Shown piece after piece: positions 43,204 to 54,073 of a stretch of DNA of 64,000 nt. The stretch's first letter is position 1. Every line of letters begins with the position of its first letter. This DNA is from an uncultured Acidobacteriaceae bacterium (GTDB lineage Bacteria; Acidobacteriota; Terriglobia; Terriglobales; Acidobacteriaceae). The position numbers were made by a program, and so were the translations under genes. The stretch is taken from contig CAIKND010000036.1 in NCBI GenBank assembly GCA_903828675.1, positions 1 to 64,000 on the forward strand, written 5' to 3'. Under the pieces are notes generated by a model. The model had not been told where the DNA came from. It worked only from the letters and a program-made list of their open reading frames with translations, and ran no database searches.

Positions 43204-46200
43204 GTGAACAAGCTCAGCACTTATCAACCGCAAACGGCGTTCGTCATCGTTCTTCTGGCAACCCTGTTGTTTTCGGTCCAGTCCTGGTCGCAGTCGCAAG
43301 TTATTGGCGTGATTGACAGTACCAAACTGGTCAGGCTTCAAGGCAATACTCATCCACTCGCGCAGGCAAGTTTCGACCAGTGAGAAGTTTCTAACGGCTT
43401 TCCAGCTGAACGCATGATTCTTGTGTTGGGGCGCACGGCCAGACAGCAAACCGAGCTTCAGCAGTTCATGCAGAGACTGCAGAACCCCAATGCACCCGAA
43501 TACCACCAGTACCTCACCCCTGACCAGTTTGGGCGGCGTTACGGCGTTTCCGCAGCCGATCTGGCAACAGTCACTGGGTGGCTACGCTCGCAAGGCTTTG
43601 TCGTTGACCGGGTTCTGAGTGGCCGGATGGCGCTGGAATTCTCCGGCGATGCAGCGCAGGTTCAATCCGCATTTCACACCAGCATCCACAGCTATCTTGT
43701 GAACGGCGAGCTGCACTATGCCAACGCGAGCGATCCCGAGATTCCAGCGGCGCTGGCACCGATCATCGCCGGTATAACGCTCAGCAATTTCGCTCCGCGC
43801 CCTTTGAGTCAAAGCCTCGGCGAAGCCGCACTTGATCCTCTTACCCACCGCCCGACGCCGCACTTCAATGACCCCATCTCGAATACCTTCGGTTGCCTGA
43901 GCGGCTACTGCTTTGCCGTTGTACCCGGCGATCTGGCAGCCATCTACAACACCAAGCCTCTGCTTGCCTCGGGAATCGATGGCGCCGGCGTCACAATCGG
44001 AGTCGTCGGCACGTCGAACATCGATCTTTCTGTGGTGGGCCGTTTTCGCCAGGTCTTTTTGCCAGCCTACAGCGCAACGAATCTGCCCAATGTCATCGTG
44101 GATGGGCCAGATCCAGGCACGGGCACAGACAGCACGACAGAGGCCTATCTCGACGTGGAGATGGCCGGCGCTATGGCTCCCAATGCCACTGTCAACCTGT
44201 ACATCGCAGCCAACACCTATGTAAGCGGTGGCGTCACTTTGGCGCTGGCGCGGGCAGTTGACGAGAATCAGGCGGCAGTCCTGTCGGTCAGTTTCGGCCA
44301 ATGCGAGGCCTTTCTAGGTGCGGCGAAAAACCAGTTCTTTAACAATGTCTATGAGCAGGCCGCAGGACAGGGCATCACCGTTCTGGTCTCTTCCGGTGAC
44401 TCGGGCTCGGCCGGCTGCGACCCACCTTACAACAGCTCTGTCTCTGGGCCAATGCAGGCAGTTTCCGGCCTTTTTGTGAGTGGTCTGGCATCCACGCCGT
44501 ACAACGTTGCCGTGGGTGGCACGGACTTTTACTATCCGGCCAATGCAACGCAGGCCACACTGAGCACGTACTGGAACACATCTACGGCCGCCAATCCCAA
44601 CAACAATGCAGACTGGAGTTCGGCCAAAGCATATATTCCCGAGAAGCCGTGGAATATGAGCGACCCTGCGCTGAACCAGGTGAACATGTCGGGCGTGGGC
44701 AGCGGCGCAGGCGGCGGCGGAGCCAGCAGTTGTCTTGATTACTTCGGCCGCGTTGACTCCGGTTCCACTGCGGATAAAGCGATGTGCCAGGGCGCTTACG
44801 CCAAGCCGGAGTGGCAGAGCGGCTTCGGCATCGACACGGTGCGCGACTTGCCGGACGTCTCGCTCTTCGCCTCCGATGGTTCGAATTACAGTTTCGTTGC
44901 CGTCTGCGTGAGTACCAGCGACTGCGCGGTTCCCAACGGCGGCCCCAATAGCAGCACCGCTCCGTTGAAGGTCTTCGCTCTGGGAGGAACTTCGGCTTCA
45001 GCTCCAGCGATGGCCGGCATGATGGCGTTGGTCGTGGATAAGACTCAATCGCGCCAGGGGCAGGCCAATACCGTGCTCTATCCTCTTTCTCAACAGCAGC
45101 CGCAAGCCTTCCACGACATCGCCGTCGGCACCATAAGAATTGGTTGCAAAGCCGGAAGCCCCGACTGCGGCGCCGATGGGTTCCTTACCGGCTACAACGC
45201 CACCACTGGATACGACTTGGCCACCGGCCTTGGCAGCGTTGATGCAGCAGTGCTGGTGAACAGCTGGTCGAGTATCAGCTTCAATCCCACGGCGACTTCG
45301 CTCACCATTGCGCCCACTACCGCCATCCACGGCACACCCCTGAGCTTTACAGTCAACGTCACCGGCGGGCCCACCAGCGGTGACATTACTTTGCTGACGA
45401 CCCAGGCCTCGGGCAGTCCAACCGGCCTTTACACAGGCGCGTGCGCCGCCTTTCCCTGCACGTTCGGCTATGCCGCGCTTCCCGGAGGCAACTACAGCGT
45501 CTCAGCCCGATATTCCGGAAGCAGCAAATATGCCCCCAGCACCTCCGCCGCCGTTCCTGTCACCATCACGCCCGAGAACAGCGAGGTTGCCATCTACTAC
45601 GTAGTTGGCCAGACTTCTACAGGACAGGTAAGCAATCTCAACGGTCAAACCCTACTGTATGGCACACGGGTGATCATCACGGCCATACCAGTACCGGAAA
45701 ACTATTCCTTGCCTCTCAATGCAAGTGATATAGCCTCAACGCCGGCCACAGGGAACATTGTTGTAACCGACGCCGGAGTGGCCGTCGGGGCGCCTTTGCC
45801 TCTGAATAGCGCGGGGCAGGCCGTCTTCTCGTCCTCCACCTTCGCGGTTGGCAACCACTCGCTGGTTGCCCATTACGCGGGTGACTCAAGCTATAAACCC
45901 AGCGACACCGTCTCCCCTGTGCGAACGCCCATGAACTTCACCGTCGGAGCGACCAACACTACGCTTAAACTCGATCCGTTCTATCAGGAAGTACTTCCAG
46001 GAGGTACTGGCTCTGTCACGGCGTACATAGCGACCATGGGCACGGCTGCCCCGACGGGAACCGTCACATTTTCCGTCACATCTTCCGCAGGGACGGTGGC
46101 TTTGCCAGCCGTCGCTATCACCTCCACGTCCGGACGCAATGCGGTGGCGGCCATCACGATTCCGGCGAGCGCGCTGGTAGCGGGTCCCCAGACAGTATCC

Positions 46201-47148
46201 CAAACCGGAAATAACTCGGTTACTGCAACCTATTCCGGAGATACTAACTATCTGCCTGCGACCCAGCAGACGGCTGCACAAATCTACGATGCGCAGGTCT
46301 CGACAAACGTATTTCTGTCCATCGCGCCAAACGCGCCGACCGCAGGACAGTCCGCTGTAATCACCGCCCGGGTAGGCTGGTCCAATCTCCTGAGCATTCC
46401 AGGCTTTCCAGCGGGCAGCGTCGACTTCCTCGATGGAACTAGTCCGCTTGGTACCGTATCGATTACGCCCGACGCATACGGCAATGGCATAGCCACTTTC
46501 TCAACATCCGGACTCACTGCGGGCGTACATACCCTCACGGCCAACTACAAAGGCAATACCCAGTTCTTGTCTTCCACCGCATCGATCACGGTCACCATCG
46601 CCTCTGTCCCTCCTCCGGCGTTCGTCTTCAACCTCAGCGCCACTCCGGTCACCATACCCAAGGGGGCAGGCAACCCTTCGGAGGCTTCAACCCTCTCCTT
46701 TGTGCTCAATCAAGCGCTATCCAGCGCGAGCCAAATCAGCCTGAGTTGTGCTGTTGGGTCAAAGGCAATACCGATGTCGTGTAAGGTTCCCGCTTCAGTG
46801 AGTGTGGCCACAGGAGTGACAAAGGCAAGCAGCACCGTAACAATATCCATTGCCGGAGTCATGGCCAGGATGGAACCCAACAAGCAAATAGGATACCCTC
46901 AGTGGCTTATGGCAGCCGGCAGCATTGCATTTGCTCTTCTGCTGCCTTGGGGCCTTGGCAGGCGTCGCCGCGCTTGGCGGACCTACGTTTGCGTACTCTC
47001 TTCGCTGGCCTTTGCCGTCGGCCTGAGTTCCTGCGGTGTAGTATCCCTTCGCTTCCAAACAGTGCCTCAAGGCACCTACGGCGTTACAGCAACCGCGACC
47101 GTTGGCTCTGTCACGCACCAGATCAATATTCCGGTCACAGTCCAGTAG
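43204..47148 (+). pseudogene. S53 (kumamolisin/sedolisin) protease with Ig-like repeats, interrupted by in-frame TGA
   Basis: Reading from GTG 43,204 gives a signal peptide and the start of an S53 propeptide (VIGVIDSTKLVRLQGNTHPL, then AQASFDQ). A TGA at 43,381 interrupts it, and the same frame continues EVSNGFPAERMILVLGRT and onward with no shift. The rest (1,244 aa from ATG 43,414) has an activation domain, Glu/Asp of the catalytic triad in TEAYLDVEMAGAMAP, Ser in GGTSASAPAMAGMM and a Ca-site segment GYDLATGLGSVDA. Several Ig-like repeats follow (about 630-1,100), then a membrane helix (WLMAAGSIAFALLLPWGLG). FDQG is expected at the break, so GGA to TGA is likely. It is either inactive, read through, or a sequencing error. 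Confidence 0.8.
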
Positions 47149-47728
47149 AAGAATTCCGCAGGTCTCGGCATACGCAGTGCTCTCGGACTGCGGTCCGACA
47201 ACAGATCAGTGATCTTGCAACGCACAAGCTCACTGAGAATCGTGCCATACGGATGCCCTTACGCCATGCCCAGTCTTCGATTCCAAATACCCGATGTGCC
47301 TGGGCGAAGGTGCGATCATCTTACGAAGCAACTAGCGGAGCAAGGTGAGCCACCGGCTGAGATGCCGAGGCTGTGCCGACCCGGATCCTGCTGAGCCGCC
47401 CAATGCAAAAGTAGTCTGCTCGATTGACGTGCTCAATCGTCAACAGATCCAACACTACTTCACCGGCATCCGGCGCCAAATTTCGCTGCTTCACCAGCTT
47501 TTTCACATGCCGCCAGAGCCTGCCACTCTTCTGACGCTAGAGAAAATGCCAAATACAGTTAGGTAAATGTGGCCATGGGCCTGAACTTAACTGCCATCGC
47601 AGGGCCAAGCCAGAGTGCCAGAACCCCTCAGAATGCCCAACTGTCGGCCTTAATCCCAGAATGTCTTTGACAACCGGCCTGATTGGAGAGATGCTAGAAG
47701 CGAAGAAAAGGCGAAATAAAGACCTGCC
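47149..47728. other. Intergenic region upstream of imuA
   Basis: About 580 bases without a recognisable gene. A short inverted repeat (TTGACG-N8-CGTCAA) lies near 47,423-47,442. A minus-strand frame, 47,321-47,506, is open (MKKLVKQRNLAPDAGEVVLD) but has no family match I know. No obvious LexA box of the proteobacterial or Gram-positive type was found near the imuA start. Confidence 0.4.
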
Positions 47729-48490
47729 ATGCCCACCGCTCAGACATTACGGCTTGAAATTGAACGCACGCTTGAAAACCGTTTTCCGGCAGCCCTTACG
47801 TCAATGACTAGAAGCATTTACGAGGTGGCGCCAACGGGTGTCGCCTCTGTGGATGCGGTGCTTGAGGGTGGATTGCCGGTGGGAGCGATCTGCGAAGTAA
47901 CCGGGCCGGAGTCCTCAGGGCGAACCAGCCTAACGCTGGCGTTTCTGGCCGGAAGAACAGAGGCAGGGCAGGTGTGCGCCTGGGTGGATGCGGACGATGC
48001 CTTTGATCCAGAATCGGCGGCAGCCAGTGGCGTGGATTTAAAGCAGCTGCTCTGGGTTCGCTGCCGAAACGAATGTGGACTGGCGCGGGCCAAACCGTGG
48101 ACGCGGCTTGACCAGGCGCTACGCGCGACTGACTTGCTGCTGCAAGCCGGTGGGTTCGCAGCGATTGTCCTGGATCTTGGGAATATGGAGCCTCAACATG
48201 CGATGCGCATTCCTCTGGCTACCTGGTTCAGGTTCCGGCAGGCTGCCGATCGGACGCGATGCAGTTTGTTAGTTCTGGGCAAGACTGCCTATGCCCAATC
48301 GAGTGCAGCAGTGGTTCTCGAGTCTGCGCCTTTCCAGCTGGAAAGCGCTGGCGGATCTGTATGGCGCGGCAGCAGGTTCGAGATGCGGCATGGACGACAG
48401 CGTTCTACATCACTGCCTGCCGGTGCGCGCAAGCCACCGGCTTCAACGTGGTTCGCAAGCTCAGTATGGGATGGCGGGAGGCGGGCATGA
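47729..48490 (+). CDS. imuA: ImuA, RecA-like accessory protein of the mutagenesis cassette
   Basis: This 253-aa RecA/SulA-like protein accompanies ImuB and DnaE2. IYEVAPTGVASVDAVLEGGL, then PVGAICEVTGPESSGRTSL give a RecA-like core with a P-loop variant (GPESSGRTS), and CAWVDADDAFDPESAAASGV follows as in RecA. The Walker Lys is replaced by Arg (GRTS), a change that may weaken ATP binding. It is the first gene of the cassette and its stop overlaps the imuB ATG by four bases. Confidence 0.88.
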   Translation: MPTAQTLRLEIERTLENRFPAALTSMTRSIYEVAPTGVASVDAVLEGGLPVGAICEVTGPESSGRTSLTLAFLAGRTEAGQVCAWVDADDAFDPESAAASGVDLKQLLWVRCRNECGLARAKPWTRLDQALRATDLLLQAGGFAAIVLDLGNMEPQHAMRIPLATWFRFRQAADRTRCSLLVLGKTAYAQSSAAVVLESAPFQLESAGGSVWRGSRFEMRHGRQRSTSLPAGARKPPASTWFASSVWDGGRRA

Positions 48491-49986
48491 GCAGTGAACT
48501 CTATGCCAGTATTCATGCTGCGGAGTTCCCTGCGCAGGCGCTGCTTCGTTTACGAACGGATCTGCGCGCGCAACCGGTATCCGTGCTCGATGGGCCCACT
48601 CTGCAGGAAACTGTCTGCTCCCTGAACCGGCACGCGGTGCGCATAGGCGCGGTGCCCTGCATGACAAGGCTGGAAGCCGAAGGCATTAACGGGCTTCATC
48701 TTCTGCCGCGGTCAAAGGAAGTGGAGACTGCTGCGCGCGCTGTTCTGATGGAGTATGCTGCGAAATTTTCTCCGCGCATTGAAAGAGTCCGCGAAGGAAC
48801 AGAATGTGCGCTGGCCCTTGATATTACAGGCACAGAGCGGCTCTTTGGCCCGCCAGAAGAGCTTGCTTCCCGTCTGCGTGACGAGATGGCGACTGCAGGC
48901 TTTCGCGTCTCCATCGCCACCAGTGCAAACTTTCATACGGCACGAATGAAGTCCGCAGCAACGCGCGGAATCACGATCATTCCAGAAGGCGAAGAAGCTC
49001 CTGCGCTGGAGAGGCTCCCCTTAGCTTCGCTTGCTCTGACGAAAGATCACGAGGAAACTTTTGAACTCTGGGGTGTTCGTACGCTGGGCGAACTCGGAGC
49101 CCTGCCCGAGGTAGAACTGGTCAAACGGTTCGGCACAGCGGCCAGCACTTGGCGCGCGATGGCTCATGGCACGGCGCGGCACACATTTCAGCCCATCGAG
49201 CCCGCGTTTGCACTGAAAGAGTTTTATGAATTTGAAACTCCTGTGGAACAGATAGACTCTCTGCTCTTTATCGGCGCGCGCATGATCGACAACCTGGTGT
49301 CGCGTGCGGCCGGTAGAGCATTGTCTTTAGCGTCGCTCGACATAGGCCTTGAGCTTGAAGGTGGGCGCAGTCATCATCTTGTGATTCACCCGGCCGTGCC
49401 TTCCGTGGATCGCAAGTTTCTGCTGAAGTTGCTGCAACTGGAAATAGACGCGCATCCACCAGATGCCGCAGTCGTCTCGCTGACACTCTCTGCGGAAGCA
49501 GGGTCATCGCACAAGCTGCAATTAGGCCTATTCGCACCGCAGATGCCGGAGCCTTCGCGGCTTGATGTAACGTTGGCGCGCCTCAAAGCAATCGTAGGTG
49601 AGGATCGTATCGGCTCTCCGGTGCTCGAAGACACACACCGACCAGGCAGCTTTCGCATGGCGCGCTTTGTTGTTAATGCGAAGCCTTCCGCCGCGCCAAT
49701 AGACGAATCCCCGCGCATGGCTCTGCGACGTGTGCGGCCTCCCCGTCAAATTCAGGTTGCCATGCACGCAATGGAGCCCATTGCCTTTATCGATGGAGAC
49801 AATCGCTTCGAAATCACGGCGAACTATGGCCCTTGGAGAACCAATGGCTGCTGGTGGTCCCAGGATGCGTGGGATGCGGAAGAGTGGGACATTTTGGCCA
49901 CGGACCGTACCGGTGTAGCTGTGGGCTGCTTGCTCGTTCTGGACCGGCTGCGGAACGCGTGGAGGCTGGAGGCTTTCTATGACTGA
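48487..49986 (+). CDS. imuB: ImuB, catalytically degenerate Y-family polymerase homologue
   Basis: This 499-aa Y-family protein bridges DnaE2 and the sliding clamp in known cassettes. The start at 48,487 forms ATGA with the imuA stop; the open frame further left is a shadow. The first motif reads ELYASIHAAEFPAQALL, lacking the metal-binding Asp normally present in DxDxFFA. The second site, LALDITGTERLFG, keeps acidic residues. A helix-hairpin-helix region (WGVRTLGELGALPEVELVKRFG) and a little-finger domain follow. Loss of catalysis is a known property of ImuB. Confidence 0.92.
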   Translation: MSSELYASIHAAEFPAQALLRLRTDLRAQPVSVLDGPTLQETVCSLNRHAVRIGAVPCMTRLEAEGINGLHLLPRSKEVETAARAVLMEYAAKFSPRIERVREGTECALALDITGTERLFGPPEELASRLRDEMATAGFRVSIATSANFHTARMKSAATRGITIIPEGEEAPALERLPLASLALTKDHEETFELWGVRTLGELGALPEVELVKRFGTAASTWRAMAHGTARHTFQPIEPAFALKEFYEFETPVEQIDSLLFIGARMIDNLVSRAAGRALSLASLDIGLELEGGRSHHLVIHPAVPSVDRKFLLKLLQLEIDAHPPDAAVVSLTLSAEAGSSHKLQLGLFAPQMPEPSRLDVTLARLKAIVGEDRIGSPVLEDTHRPGSFRMARFVVNAKPSAAPIDESPRMALRRVRPPRQIQVAMHAMEPIAFIDGDNRFEITANYGPWRTNGCWWSQDAWDAEEWDILATDRTGVAVGCLLVLDRLRNAWRLEAFYD

Positions 49987-52900
49987 TCACGGCCCCGCAG
50001 TTCCCAACACGCGCTCGCCGGGCACACCGGTCTGCCATCCCAACGATGCTAATCTGCTATCGACCAATAAAGAGGCCAGTAGCGTTTCCATTAGACGGCC
50101 ATTAGCGTCAGTTCCGCAGGACAGTGAATATGTAGAGTTACATGCAGCAAGCGCATTCAGCTTTCTAGCCGGAGCATCGCAGCCGGAGGAACTCATCGAA
50201 CATAGCGCAGGGTTGGGCATGCCTGCGATGGCGTTGACCGATAGAAATGGGCTGTATGGGGTGGCGCGTTTCCATACTGCAGCCAGACGCTTCGGCGTGC
50301 AGGCGCATATCGGCGCTGAGATTGCAGTCTCGTCATTCGGCCCTGGATTGCAGCCTCCTGCATGGCTCCCGCATCAGTCTGTCCCAGAACCCGCGCGCGT
50401 TGTGTTGCTCTGCGAATCGCAGACTGGTTACCAGAATCTCTGCCAACTCATCACGCGGTTCAAGATGCGTGAGTCAACAAAAGCGGAAGGCGCCGCAACG
50501 CTCGAAGATCTGGATGAGTTTTCTGGCGGATTGATCTGCCTGACCGGCGGTGAGGAAGGCCCACTGGCATCAGCACTCTCCCGTGGCGGAGAACAAGAAG
50601 CTCGCAAGGTTGCGGAGCGATTGACATCCATCTTTGGCGTCTGCAATCTCTACATAGAACTCCAGCGCCACCACGAGCGCAGCGAAGAGTGCCGCAATCA
50701 GGCGCTCATGAACGTCTCATCAGGCCTACATCTATCCGTGATTGCAACCAACGGCGTTCGCGCGGCCACGGAAAGAGACCGCGAGCTACTCGACGTGTTG
50801 ACGTCCATCCGCTTTCATACCGCGCTCGATCAAGCGGGCCGCCTGCTCACGGCAAACGCCTCGCGCTCCTTGCGATCCGCACGTGAGATGGCAGCACTCT
50901 TTCGTGACATTCCCGAAGCCATCACCAACACCAGCATCGTGAGCCAGCGGTTGGAGTTTAAGCTCAGCAATCTCGGCTATGAGTTCCCGCAGTACCCTGT
51001 GCCCGTGGGCGAGACCATGGATAGCTTTCTGGCCAAGCGTGTCGAAGAAGGTGTCCGCAAACGCTATGGATTCCCGCTCAAACAGCATCTTTTCGAAAAG
51101 GCTCGTACACAGATCCTACACGAACTCAAACTCATCGCGAAGCTTGGTTTTGCTGGATACTTCCTCATCGTATGGGACATCATCCGTTTCTGCCAGCAGA
51201 AGGGCTTTCTTGTTCAAGGACGTGGTTCCGCTGCCAACTCCGCCGTTTGCTACGCGCTCGAAATTACCGCAGTCGATCCCGTTGGCATGGAACTACTCTT
51301 CGAACGTTTCCTCAATGAGAATCGCGGCGAATGGCCAGACATCGACCTCGACCTGCCTTCGGGTGAACAGCGCGAGAGTGTAATTCAGTATGTATATGAA
51401 CGCTACGGCGCACGCGGTGCGGCCATGACCGCCAACGTCATTACATATCGCGGCCGCTCTGCTGCGCGCGAAGTGGGCAAGGCGCTGGGCTTTGAAGAGC
51501 ATCAGCTTGCCCGTCTCTCCAGCCTGATGGGCCACTGGGAGTGGCGCGGCGCCAACGACACCCTGGCCCGACACTTCGAGCAGGCTGGCTTTGACATCCG
51601 TCATCCGCGCATAGCCCACTACTTCGATCTTTGCCAGCGAATGCAGGACCTTCCTCGCCACCTCGGCCAGCATTCTGGCGGCATGGTTATCTGCGCCGGG
51701 ATGCTCAACCGCGTCGTCCCCATCGAGCGCGCGTCCATGCCCGGCCGCACCGTCATTCAATGGGACAAGGAAGACTGCGCCGATCTTGGCCTCATCAAGG
51801 TGGACCTCCTGGGCTTGGGCATGATGGCTGTACTCAAGGATTCCATTGAATTGATCCCTCGCCACTATGGTAATAACGTTGACCTGGCCGCATTGCCCGA
51901 GGACCCACTTGTTTACGAGACACTGCGCAAGGCAGACACGGTGGGCATGTTTCAGGTGGAGAGTCGCGCCCAGATGGCTTCCATTCCTCACAATGCGCCC
52001 ACGCGCTTCTATGATCTGGTCGTGCAGGTCGCCATTATCCGGCCCGGTCCCATCGTGGGCAAAATGATGCATCCCTACATGCGCCGCCGTCAGGGCAAGG
52101 AGGCTGTCACTTACCCGCATCCAGCGCTGGAGCCGGTGCTCAAACGCACGCTGGGTGTTCCGCTCTTTCAGGAGCAGCTGCTGCGCATGGCGATGACGAT
52201 TGCCGATTTCAGCGGCGCGGAGGCAGAAGAGTTGCGGCGAGCCGTCGGTATGCGCCGCTCCATGCAGCGGATGAAGGACCTGGAAGGACGGCTGCGTTCG
52301 GGCATGACGCGGAACGGCATCAGTGCGGAAGCACAAGACAACATCGTGCAAAGCATCTCGTCCTTCGCCATGTACGGTTTTCCTGAGTCGCACGCGGCTA
52401 GCTTTGCGCTCATCGCCTACGCCTCGGCCTACCTCAAGGTCCACTACTTGGCCGCGTTCACCTGCGGCATGCTCAATAACCAGCCGATGGGCTTCTACTC
52501 GCCGGCAGTCTTGATTAAGGATGCGCAACGACACGGCCTGCGTGTGCGCCCTATCGACATTCAGCGGTCAGAAAGCGTCTGCACCCTGGAAACGGAGCCG
52601 GATGGATCGCTATCCCTCCGCATCGGTCTGAATTATGCAAACGGACTTCGAAGGTCATCCGTGCAATCTCTTCTCGATGCGCGCATAATCCATGGACAAT
52701 TCGCATCCGTCGAAGACCTATCCCTTCGCGTTTCCTCGCTAAACCGCAAGGAACTTGTCTCTCTTGCTTGCATTGGCGCGCTGAATTCACTTGACCACGT
52801 CGAGCATCGCCGTGATGCGCTTTGGCAGGTGGAAGAGGCTGGCCGTCCTGTTGGTCCCTTGCTGCGTGGCACAGACGATTCGTCTGACAAACATGACTCG

Positions 52901-53335
52901 CCGATGCCACTCAACTTGATGACCACCGATGAGCGCCTTGCCGCCGACTACGCCGGCACCGGAATCTCCACCGGACCGCATCCCATGATGTACCACCGCG
53001 CAATGCTGCGGAGCGAAGGTATCCTCTCGGCAATGGACTTGTCGAAGCGCCCGGGCAATCAATTTGTCAGCATCGCCGGATGCGTTATCGCGCGCCAGCG
53101 TCCAGGCACAGCAAAGGGATTCGTTTTCCTCTCCCTCGAAGATGAGACCGGCATCGCTAACGTCATCCTCACACCTGCCGTCTTCGAACGGGATCGCATG
53201 ATCGTCACCCGCTGCCGATTTCTGCGAATCGAGGGTACACTCCAAAATCAGGACGGCGTGATTCACGTCAAAGCCCAGCGGATCATCCCACAACAGATAA
53301 CCAGCCCAGTCATCACGTCTCATGACTTCCATTGA
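49979..53335 (+). CDS. dnaE2: Error-prone DNA polymerase DnaE2
   Basis: This 1,118-aa C-family polymerase performs damage-induced translesion synthesis with ImuA and ImuB. It has a PHP domain at about 45-260, the catalytic PDIDLDLPSGEQRESVIQYV (PDIDxD motif), RGRGSAANSAVCYALEITAVDP, GMFQVESRAQMASIP and RPGPIVGKMMHPYMRRRQG. A C-terminal OB fold spans about residues 1,010-1,100 (VSIAGCVIARQRPGTAKGFV). The PHP motifs are altered: LHAAS for the usual LHxHS and ALTDRNG for ALTDHxG. It overlaps imuB by eight bases. Confidence 0.94.
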   Translation: MTDHGPAVPNTRSPGTPVCHPNDANLLSTNKEASSVSIRRPLASVPQDSEYVELHAASAFSFLAGASQPEELIEHSAGLGMPAMALTDRNGLYGVARFHTAARRFGVQAHIGAEIAVSSFGPGLQPPAWLPHQSVPEPARVVLLCESQTGYQNLCQLITRFKMRESTKAEGAATLEDLDEFSGGLICLTGGEEGPLASALSRGGEQEARKVAERLTSIFGVCNLYIELQRHHERSEECRNQALMNVSSGLHLSVIATNGVRAATERDRELLDVLTSIRFHTALDQAGRLLTANASRSLRSAREMAALFRDIPEAITNTSIVSQRLEFKLSNLGYEFPQYPVPVGETMDSFLAKRVEEGVRKRYGFPLKQHLFEKARTQILHELKLIAKLGFAGYFLIVWDIIRFCQQKGFLVQGRGSAANSAVCYALEITAVDPVGMELLFERFLNENRGEWPDIDLDLPSGEQRESVIQYVYERYGARGAAMTANVITYRGRSAAREVGKALGFEEHQLARLSSLMGHWEWRGANDTLARHFEQAGFDIRHPRIAHYFDLCQRMQDLPRHLGQHSGGMVICAGMLNRVVPIERASMPGRTVIQWDKEDCADLGLIKVDLLGLGMMAVLKDSIELIPRHYGNNVDLAALPEDPLVYETLRKADTVGMFQVESRAQMASIPHNAPTRFYDLVVQVAIIRPGPIVGKMMHPYMRRRQGKEAVTYPHPALEPVLKRTLGVPLFQEQLLRMAMTIADFSGAEAEELRRAVGMRRSMQRMKDLEGRLRSGMTRNGISAEAQDNIVQSISSFAMYGFPESHAASFALIAYASAYLKVHYLAAFTCGMLNNQPMGFYSPAVLIKDAQRHGLRVRPIDIQRSESVCTLETEPDGSLSLRIGLNYANGLRRSSVQSLLDARIIHGQFASVEDLSLRVSSLNRKELVSLACIGALNSLDHVEHRRDALWQVEEAGRPVGPLLRGTDDSSDKHDSPMPLNLMTTDERLAADYAGTGISTGPHPMMYHRAMLRSEGILSAMDLSKRPGNQFVSIAGCVIARQRPGTAKGFVFLSLEDETGIANVILTPAVFERDRMIVTRCRFLRIEGTLQNQDGVIHVKAQRIIPQQITSPVITSHDFH

Positions 53336-53485
53336 TCAAATTGTTCGCTTAATCGCAGGATTCGATGACCGGTACCGCTGAATCCGAAATCAGCCTGAGA
53401 TACCAGAAATTCCAGCCGCTCTCTGGCAGTCATGCGTGGTACGCAGCCGCAACCGGAGATGATAGCAATGCTGCCAATTTTCACG

Positions 53486-53690
53486 TTGTTGAATTAATAG
53501 GACTTATCCGCGAAATTAACTGCAGATGATTACCCTCCTTTGGCGCACAATTGAAACATGAAGTCAGAGCTGGCCGCACAATGACATCCCGCCATCGCCA
53601 AAACCAACCAGGCGCCAGTCGGATTGGACCCCAGGGCCAAGGAATACCCCCCTCCTCCCCTCTCTCCTCCCCTCCCTCCCACCCCCCCTC
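53486..53690 (+). repeat. Dispersed intergenic repeat, copy 3
   Basis: The head is TTGTTGAATTAATAGGACTT, then ATCCGCGAAATTAACTGCAG and ATGATTACCCTCC..TTGGCGCACAAT (53,486-53,551). About 95 variable bases and a C/T-rich tract at 53,647-53,690 follow. It is the best full-length match to copy 2 and lies between dnaE2 and the Ehr-type operon, in the same orientation as the operon. The bases at 53,336-53,485 show no gene. Confidence 0.75.
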
Positions 53691-54073
53691 TAAGGCAGTG
53701 AGATTCTAAACATCCGAGGAAACCCGCGCGCCGCATGGTTGTGAACCTGCCGCAATCGTTCCCGTTTTTGGCGACCTTCCGGCACATCGCACTGGACTGG
53801 GAGCATCGCCTGGGTAGAGCTGCATCGCTCCATCAAAAGACATACCAATCGGCCTGACGAAACCGATGACAAGGCTAAGCCTCGTGCCGAAATAGCTGCT
53901 GCACCGCGGCGAACTGCCAATAGTGCGTGCAGCTACCTGTCGCTGCTGCGAAACAAGGCATCCGATACGATTATCGGACAGTTCGAATATACTTAATCTA
54001 GGCAGGACGTATTCAGCCGTGCCATCAGGGCATATGTGAAGCTGACGCGACTCTCCGGTGCCTCAAGATCCCT
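53691..54073. other. Upstream region of the Ehr-type operon
   Basis: About 380 bases without a recognised gene. Minus-strand frames over the repeat and this region are low-complexity. The promoter of the six-gene operon should lie here, but no convincing -35/-10 pair stands out. The ribosome-binding site of the first gene is weak. Confidence 0.4.

Noticed and set aside
48259..48486. 5' extension of imuB
   Set aside because: Contained within imuA in another frame; the ATG at 48,487 overlaps the imuA stop as is usual in the cassette.
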